This document shows positions 57,561 through 64,000 of a stretch of 64,000 nt of DNA, in pieces. The notes under the pieces are model-generated. The model was not told the DNA's origin. It made no database searches and was given only the letters and a program-made list of their open reading frames with translations. The stretch comes from Nematostella vectensis. Lineage: Eukaryota > Cnidaria > Anthozoa > Actiniaria > Edwardsiidae. Positions within the stretch are counted from its first letter, which is position 1, and each line of letters opens with the position of its first letter. Both the position numbers and the translations under genes were made by a program. Location: the NCBI RefSeq assembly GCF_932526225.1, contig NC_064034.1:4512001-4576000 (forward strand). The letters are read 5' to 3'.

Positions 57561-58388
57561 ATGGGCGAGACATCTACTAAAACCAAACTTGACAGCGGAG
57601 AGGGCTTCCAGAAAACACAGGAGGGTTTGACTAATGAGAAAAGAAGGAAGTCGCGACACAGCCGGAAGGACGGCAAACCGCCCTACTCGTACATTGCTCT
57701 CATAGCAATGGCGATAGTTGAGGCCCCGGACAAGAGGCGTACACTCAGTGAAATTGTTGAGTTCATAAAGCGGCGGTTTAGCTATTACCGAGGCGACTGC
57801 CCGATCAAGGGATGGCAGAATTCCATCAGACATAACCTCTCGCTGAATGACTGTTTCATTAAGACATGGAGAGACCCCACAAACCCCAGCAAGGGGCATC
57901 TATGGACATTGCACCCCAACAGCGTGGATATGTTTGAAGGTGGGAGCTTCATGAGGAGAAAAACTCGCTTCAAGAGAAACCACCAAAGACAGGATACTAC
58001 GCAAAGTGGACGAGTAGAGACCGCAGTAAAGAGAGAACCCCGGGAACCCAGCCCTATTTCATTGCCGGAGTCAAGCTATGCGGATAGAACTCCGGTGGCG
58101 TTTAGTCACAGTATATCGCCTTACAATCCCAGGCTACCTATTGTTCACCCGACTCTCCTCGCGCCAAGGCCTATCAGGGTTTCGCCCGCGATGCCAACTT
58201 TTATTACAGTAGACAGGTCGTACTCTTATCGGAACACTTCTCTGTGCTCGCCAGAGTTTACCCCAAGAATGGCTTTGGAGAGTTTTCGATGGCATCCGTA
58301 CGGAGGTCGTCCTTTTCAAGCGAGTGCGATGGAGCCGTCGCCGACGCGTTGTTTTCAGTGTACAGGGTGTAGCTGCGACATTTGCTGA
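57561..58388 (+). CDS. Divergent forkhead-box transcription factor, single exon
   Basis: Start at ATG 57561; 275 residues, no introns. Forkhead domain about residues 38-138: [38 protein letters not shown], a small insertion DCPI, then [19 protein letters not shown] (recognition helix), [20 protein letters not shown] and basic RRKTRFKR. The extra residues before the recognition helix and the [11 protein letters not shown] wing are unlike any class I can name with confidence. The C-terminal 60 residues are Pro/Tyr-rich and end in a cysteine cluster ([12 protein letters not shown]). Presumably a nuclear DNA-binding regulator. Its domain differs clearly from the other forkhead gene in this window, so they are not a recent tandem duplicate. 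Confidence 0.9.
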   Translation: MGETSTKTKLDSGEGFQKTQEGLTNEKRRKSRHSRKDGKPPYSYIALIAMAIVEAPDKRRTLSEIVEFIKRRFSYYRGDCPIKGWQNSIRHNLSLNDCFIKTWRDPTNPSKGHLWTLHPNSVDMFEGGSFMRRKTRFKRNHQRQDTTQSGRVETAVKREPREPSPISLPESSYADRTPVAFSHSISPYNPRLPIVHPTLLAPRPIRVSPAMPTFITVDRSYSYRNTSLCSPEFTPRMALESFRWHPYGGRPFQASAMEPSPTRCFQCTGCSCDIC

Positions 58389-61300
58389 GTGTAAAATATC
58401 GGGCAAATCGGTTAAATTTAATTTTCTAACACAGACACATACAAACCAAGTTAACGGTTGGCCAATTGACCGACCTTCACATGAAAAGGTTTGAAAACTA
58501 ACAATTGCGTAGCAAAGGACTATAAAAACAATGCACCGAAAATGGATATTACTTATAATGGTACTAGACACCAAAGATGGGGCTATATAGTAGTACAAGG
58601 CATCCTGTTGCAATAAATCCATCGTTGCTATAAAAATTGAGTGAAAGCGAGAAGCACAATAAGAAGACCAACTTGAACTGCCACTTGGCCCCCGAGGCGA
58701 AAAGTTATAAAAACAATCTGACGTCTAAAAACACCGGCACAAACACTAAGATAACTAGAGGTTTAGATAGTGTAGTCAAGAATTGTAACAAGATATAATG
58801 TCAAAAGAAGAGTTTTTGGTTTGTTAGTCAAAAACCGACAATTCTTGTATTACTCGAGTACCCTTTAGAGTTTTTCTTTTCGGTGACAAAGTACTCGACC
58901 AATGTTTATTTTTCTTGTTCTAAGTGAAGTGCGAAGTATTAAGTCCTTAATAAAGTGACCCCTAGCACGTTGAGCTTAACTCTCTCTAGTGTTTGTTTAA
59001 TATTTTTTTAAAGAGGCAAAGTCGCACTAGTCGCCCCCTGCGCAGATTGTACTCCCGTTATTTTTTGTCCAAGTTTTATTGCGATTCGGTAGATATTTAA
59101 TATAAAAACAATAGTCTACAACACTTCTGGGTTTGATTACTTTTCTTTTCTTCAAGTGGTTTTGTGTGCTTTTCATTGAAGTTCACCGCATGATAGACAA
59201 AAAAGATTTAGATCTTTGCCGTTCGTTTCATCGCAAGTGAATTCCTCTTTGTTAACGGGAATTTTTTTGGTTTTCACACACACAAAAACGTACATATTGT
59301 TTTCTCCTAAGAAATTTAGTTTTCCCCTTCCCCACAAATTTCTAATTGAACTTAGTCTAAATTCTTTCATTCTGTCGAACCCCAACTTTTCTTCAATAAC
59401 ATTGAACTTGACTAATTTTTTTTTTTAAGTGAAGTTTCGTCCCACACCAAATCGGATAGCTGATATTTTCGTGTCGCGCCCTGCAAAGTTTGTCGCCCGC
59501 TACTTGTTTTTGGTAGTGGCTAAACTAAAAGTCAACTGGGAGACTTGTCGCACGCTACATGTCGTGTTCGAAATGACTCCTAGTTTACTCAGGCTTTAAG
59601 CCGTTGTGAAATATGCTATGTAAACTCACGAAATATGGAACTTTATGTCAAGTTTGACCATGAGGACGCTTAATATAATTTTTCTTACAACCATTTTGTG
59701 TCGCAAAATCATGTTAACTTTTCACTCTCTTTTATATTTAGCTGCTCTATTCTAGTTAGTGCCTTTTGCGGTGAGATACAGGAGTAAGAAAATTTCCTAG
59801 GGTTACTAGTAATTTTGTTTGTTGTGTAAAGCCTTTATTGCTGTGTTAATAATTAATGTTTTATTTTGGACTGACGCGAGGGAATAATAACGATGTTATT
59901 AAATGAAAAGTACCTGCTCGATACATTATCCCTATCAAGATTAGAAATTAATGGGAGACTTTTGCCATTTTTCAAGACCAGCAACTCATTAACCTTAAGG
60001 GACGGAATGTGACATAAAGAACTAAGATTGCAGATTGGTTGAGATTGGTTGGAGATTTTTTGTATGTTTTTTTTTCACGCAGAGTTGAAGTGTTAGTAGT
60101 GAATTAGCAAATCAATATCCCTGCTTGTTTGACTAATTACCTAGACCCAGACCGTGAAACTGCGGTGTAATTGCTTTTGAATTTCTTTGCATATTTGAAA
60201 AATCGTAATGTGAGAAAATACCCGCTGTATCATTTTACGTAAAAAAAAGAAAATTAAGAGTATAAGTAAAAATTAGGAGTGTTAGTGATGGCTACGTTGT
60301 TTTAGAGAAAAACTTCGTTTTTTAATTGACCTCTATATTATACCAGTTTTAGTGTGCTCACCCACTGTTGTTTAAAAGCAACATTTCGTTTTTACCAGTT
60401 TTCGTGTCCAAGTAACCAATGCAAATGCGATCTATTTTATTTTACTTAAAGTTTTTTTTTTGACAGCAAAAAAAAAACAGTTTGCTAGTTTCGAATTAAA
60501 CAGTTTGTTCGGTTTGTATTAACTGTAAAGCTCTTCTCTACGCTGCCACGGTTTTGGGACTTATTGTGTTAAGGACCATCTGGATAAAGGTTTGTTTTAG
60601 GGAATCGTAACGCCCCCAGTACACCAAAATACCAAAAAAAAACCCTTCTTTATTTGTGTTAACCGGTTTTTTCACCGAGATGCAGTTTTGTCGTTGATTC
60701 GGTCCTCTGTTATATTTCGTGCCCTGTCTACGTTGTTGATATTTTCTAACTTTCTTTTAATTTGTTTCCATGTTCAGCCGTATGGCCGCGACTGCGTTTG
60801 TTTTGTGTTGTAATCCCTTGTTCAAACAATACTTACTTGAACTTGGGAACTCTTTGTTCCGTCGGCTCTAAAGAAAGCTTTTAGTATTTATTAATAGTAT
60901 TATGAATCCTTTTATGACAACGAAGGACCTCTCTTTCGTTAAACTTGAACAGTCTTTGAACACGGAACTATAGATGACACCGGACATTTAAAAAAAAAAA
61001 AAACCTCGAGGCTTTGTAAGAGAGATGCTAGTATGAGATCGTTAAGTAAATGTTTTTAAAACACTATTTTGTGAATTTTGTCAGTTTTTGTATATGTCTC
61101 AAATTTAGAATGTCGATATGATATGATATGATTGTGGTCTAATTTAGACTGTTTAAAAGACGGCAAACCTTATATCCTCTTTCAAGTTTCTTTAAAATCA
61201 ACAAACAGTTAGATATCCGGGAAAACAAACCTTTATTTTCTTTAACTTCTTTGTATAAGTGACAGGTAAAGTTGCTAACGATAGTAAGGTGGAATTTTGT

Positions 61301-64000
61301 CCAGCTCCTTTTCAGTAAGGAAAACAGGTACATGCTGGAGGAATGGATGGCTTATTGTCTCTTTGTCAAAGCTTACCGGTAAATTAGTAACCAGAAACGA
61401 GCGAGTATCATGTTTACAAATCCTTTAACTAATTTGTTAAGTTCTTGACGTTGTTCTTCCTAATTACCCGGTTACTGCCATCTTTGTTTCTCTAAAATAC
61501 TGTGATAGTTTTCCAAGCAGTACTAAGTTTTATGACGATAATGCTTTTCTTTAAAAAACACGATTGCTAGCCTTTGCTATTTCATAAAAATTCGTTACTA
61601 AGACATATTACGTTCAATGGAGGAAATTTTTTCTTCTAAGAGTTGGATAGAGTAAGTGAATAGCCCGCATGCATGGTTTCCCATGGACCACCCGCTCCGG
61701 GTTAGAAAAATATTTCTGTTAATGAAGGGCCTTTCACAATGCGTTAGCTACCAGCGCACTGACCTCTTTCTCTCGTCATTTGAAAGTCTATCTCGCACAC
61801 CGTGGGTTAGAGTGATAACTGGTCTGCGCATTATTCAAAACAGTCGATTAATAGAGATGTCATTTTCCTAACAATGTGTCTCAGGGTGATAGACCTGGTA
61901 AGACCATGGTAATTTCCCACAGCGCCTTCTCACGTGTATTTCAAACAAAAGGCCAAGGCCTTATCGATGCTCTCAGTAATTGTTATAGCGGACATTTGAT
62001 TAAAGGCGATAATACGTTATATCTCTATCTCGCATACTTTAATGCCGTTTTGCCTTTTTTTGCTACTGTGCAATGCACTTCATCTCAAAGTTAATCTATT
62101 ATTTTGGCCATACAAAAGAAATCCATTAAAACTGCGTCATTAACGAGAAAAACATACGAAAATACATTTGGAAAAAAAATGGGAGATGGGAGCTACCAAC
62201 CGCACGTACTATATGACGGTGAATGAAATAAGGTTAAACCGTAAACAAGAAAGACGGTTTTCGTTCTTGCACAGCGAGTTCTATGAACCCGCCATTTCAG
62301 CAGATTAGATTGGGGGAGACGATACTTGCCATCTTGAAAAACCTACCCCAGTCCCTAACGTTTTTCAATGTCGCACCTTACATGATGCTTCATGTTTTTA
62401 TTAGTTTAGTCACCCAAATATATCATAGCGCGCGACCAATTCTTTAACTGCGATACAAATTGCTTCTAGGGTAGTTGGGTACCATTTACCCATGCGCGTA
62501 CACAGGGGTGGGGGGGGGGGGGGGTGGGGGGCTATTCCAAAAAATGGGCTATTCCTTATTAAGAGATGGTCATATACTTTTTTCCATATGATACCTACAT
62601 ACATACATACTTTTTATTTGGTCCTTATACAGATTGTGTACATGGGATGAGTTCCAAATAAAATTAAGATAGTTTCAAATGCGATGAAGGACTACAACGT
62701 TAATGTGCTTCGTAACGCAGTGATTTTGCCAATAAATTTTGCTATTATTTTTTGAAGTTATGTAGGTGGATTAATGAGGAGGAGGAAGAGGTCATTTCCT
62801 GACATTCGATTAACATTAATGTTTGTTGCCATTTGTATGAAAAGTTCGGCTCTTTCATCACAAAATTTGGGGCATCTTGTCAGGAAATGAACCTCATCGG
62901 TAGCGCCCCTCCTCCCCCCTCCCCTTCGCAAATCCTAAGGACGCGCCTGTTTACGTCACTGTTACATGTTGTTCGGGATGGCTAAGCTAGGAAACATGTC
63001 GTTACATTTATTTTAGTTTAGAGTTTTTTTAATGGCTGTTTAAGGCGGGAAAACCTGTGCCTGCGATTATCCGGAACATCACGGTGTACAATCGAAATTG
63101 CTTCAGACATTAAGGGATTTCTAATCTCGTCTCATAAATATCGAATTCAGAGTTATATTAGTTTAGCTCTAACATATTCCCTTATGACCTACACGATCTT
63201 GTAGCCAGTCTTGTTGAGTAATTCCATATAGTGATGGCTATCATAGACATTCACATATCTACATACAGCCAAGTCGAGTAACAAGTATCAATGCTCCTGT
63301 ACCATTGTTCTGCTATCATATTTCTACATTCTACCTCAGCTGTCAGAGGTGATTTATATTCAATTTGCTCGTCATTTAGCCGGTACCCGTAGAGGAAGAG
63401 AGACCGCATGGCCCGTTCACTCACTTCACTGTTGGTGATAATGGGATTTGGATACCACAAAAAAGGTCTTTTCCATACTGAAGAGTCACAAGTCGTTGAG
63501 CTTTTGGATACGAAACAAAACCCATATGAATGTCGGGCAAACCAGCATTATCAATGCGATTTTTTGTTGTCGGGTGCAAACACAAGGACTTGATGGCATT
63601 GCACATGTAGCCAACTGCTAAGTGGGTGATTATTATTTACAAATTATATATATCAAGGAAACGTTAACACTCGAATGTCGTGAGAAATCAACAAAGGGTC
63701 ACAGGGGAAAGTTCCATTAAAAGGATTAACCTTACCGCTAAGGACTATGGGAAGGATCATTTAGCGCACCACAAAGGACTATAAAAAGGTTTAACTTGAC
63801 TGCTAAGGACTATGGGAAGGATAAGTGTTGACGTGAACAGAACGACTCTCCTTTAGAGAAGATTACTAAACACTAAACTCGATAGATATACTAGCTGGAA
63901 GAACAAGGTTATTGTTTTTCGTAATTTTTAATTCCATCATCATTGTATCGTGCAAGGCAACTTTTGTGCAACATAGAAAGGTTGTTCATCTCTTTGTCTA
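58389..64000. other. Gene-poor terminal region
   Basis: AT-rich, with a G-run at 62509-62523 and a short direct repeat (GCTAAGGACTATGGGAAGGAT at 63737 and 63801). I see no coding region longer than about 70 codons that looks real and no RNA gene. Confidence 0.5.

Overview
This is nuclear DNA from an intron-rich animal. Genes have short GT-AG introns and vertebrate-like gene structures, with no operons and AT-rich spacers. The mix of conserved bilaterian-type genes, single-exon forkhead genes, a CR1/Jockey-like LINE, a Ty3/gypsy copy and a reverse-transcriptase remnant of a type I associate with cnidarians suggests an anthozoan such as a sea anemone (Nematostella-like). That assignment is inference; no species marker was seen.

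Layout: (1) 216-2402 (+) is the 3' part of a discoidin + Ig + transmembrane receptor-like gene, followed by a large 32-bp minisatellite (to about 4.38 kb), a 65-bp hairpin repeat and a reverse-transcriptase remnant. (2) 6011-10540 (-) is the AP-1 mu adaptin gene, head-to-head with a RING/coiled-coil gene at 11156-13105 (+). (3) About 14.39-17.0 kb (-) is a 5'-truncated LINE abutting a small unrecognised three-exon gene (17047-18247, +). (4) 18749-21136 (-) is an aldo-keto reductase, head-to-head with SAS-6 (21490-28015, +). (5) 29216-30394 (+) is a single-exon forkhead gene, then a second 32-bp minisatellite (30.68-32.11 kb). (6) 32.39-34.83 kb is an inverted duplication with two divergent MGN-starting (probably myristoylated) small genes. 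(7) 36302-39662 (-) is an SLC35E1-like transporter with an inferred 5-nt microexon, head-to-head with the ZNG1/CBWD metallochaperone gene (40029 to at least 52552, +). ZNG1 intron 1 holds a decayed Ty3/gypsy element and another intron holds a whole sigma-class GST gene on the opposite strand. (8) 57561-58388 (+) is a second, divergent forkhead gene; the rest to 64 kb is gene-poor.

Exon boundaries were worked out by hand from splice sites and family conservation. For the AP-1 mu, SAS-6, AKR, SLC35E1, GST, RING and small unknown genes the summed exon lengths keep one open frame to the stop. The unrelated housekeeping genes do not form one pathway. Three of them share short bidirectional promoters.

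The most unusual signal is a set of tandem repeats whose unit contains a gene boundary: 5' splice sites of the Ig gene and AP-1 mu, a 3' splice site of ZNG1, and the stop codon of the Ig gene. The two other leading candidates are the 5-nt microexon and the inverted pair of orphan MGN genes.
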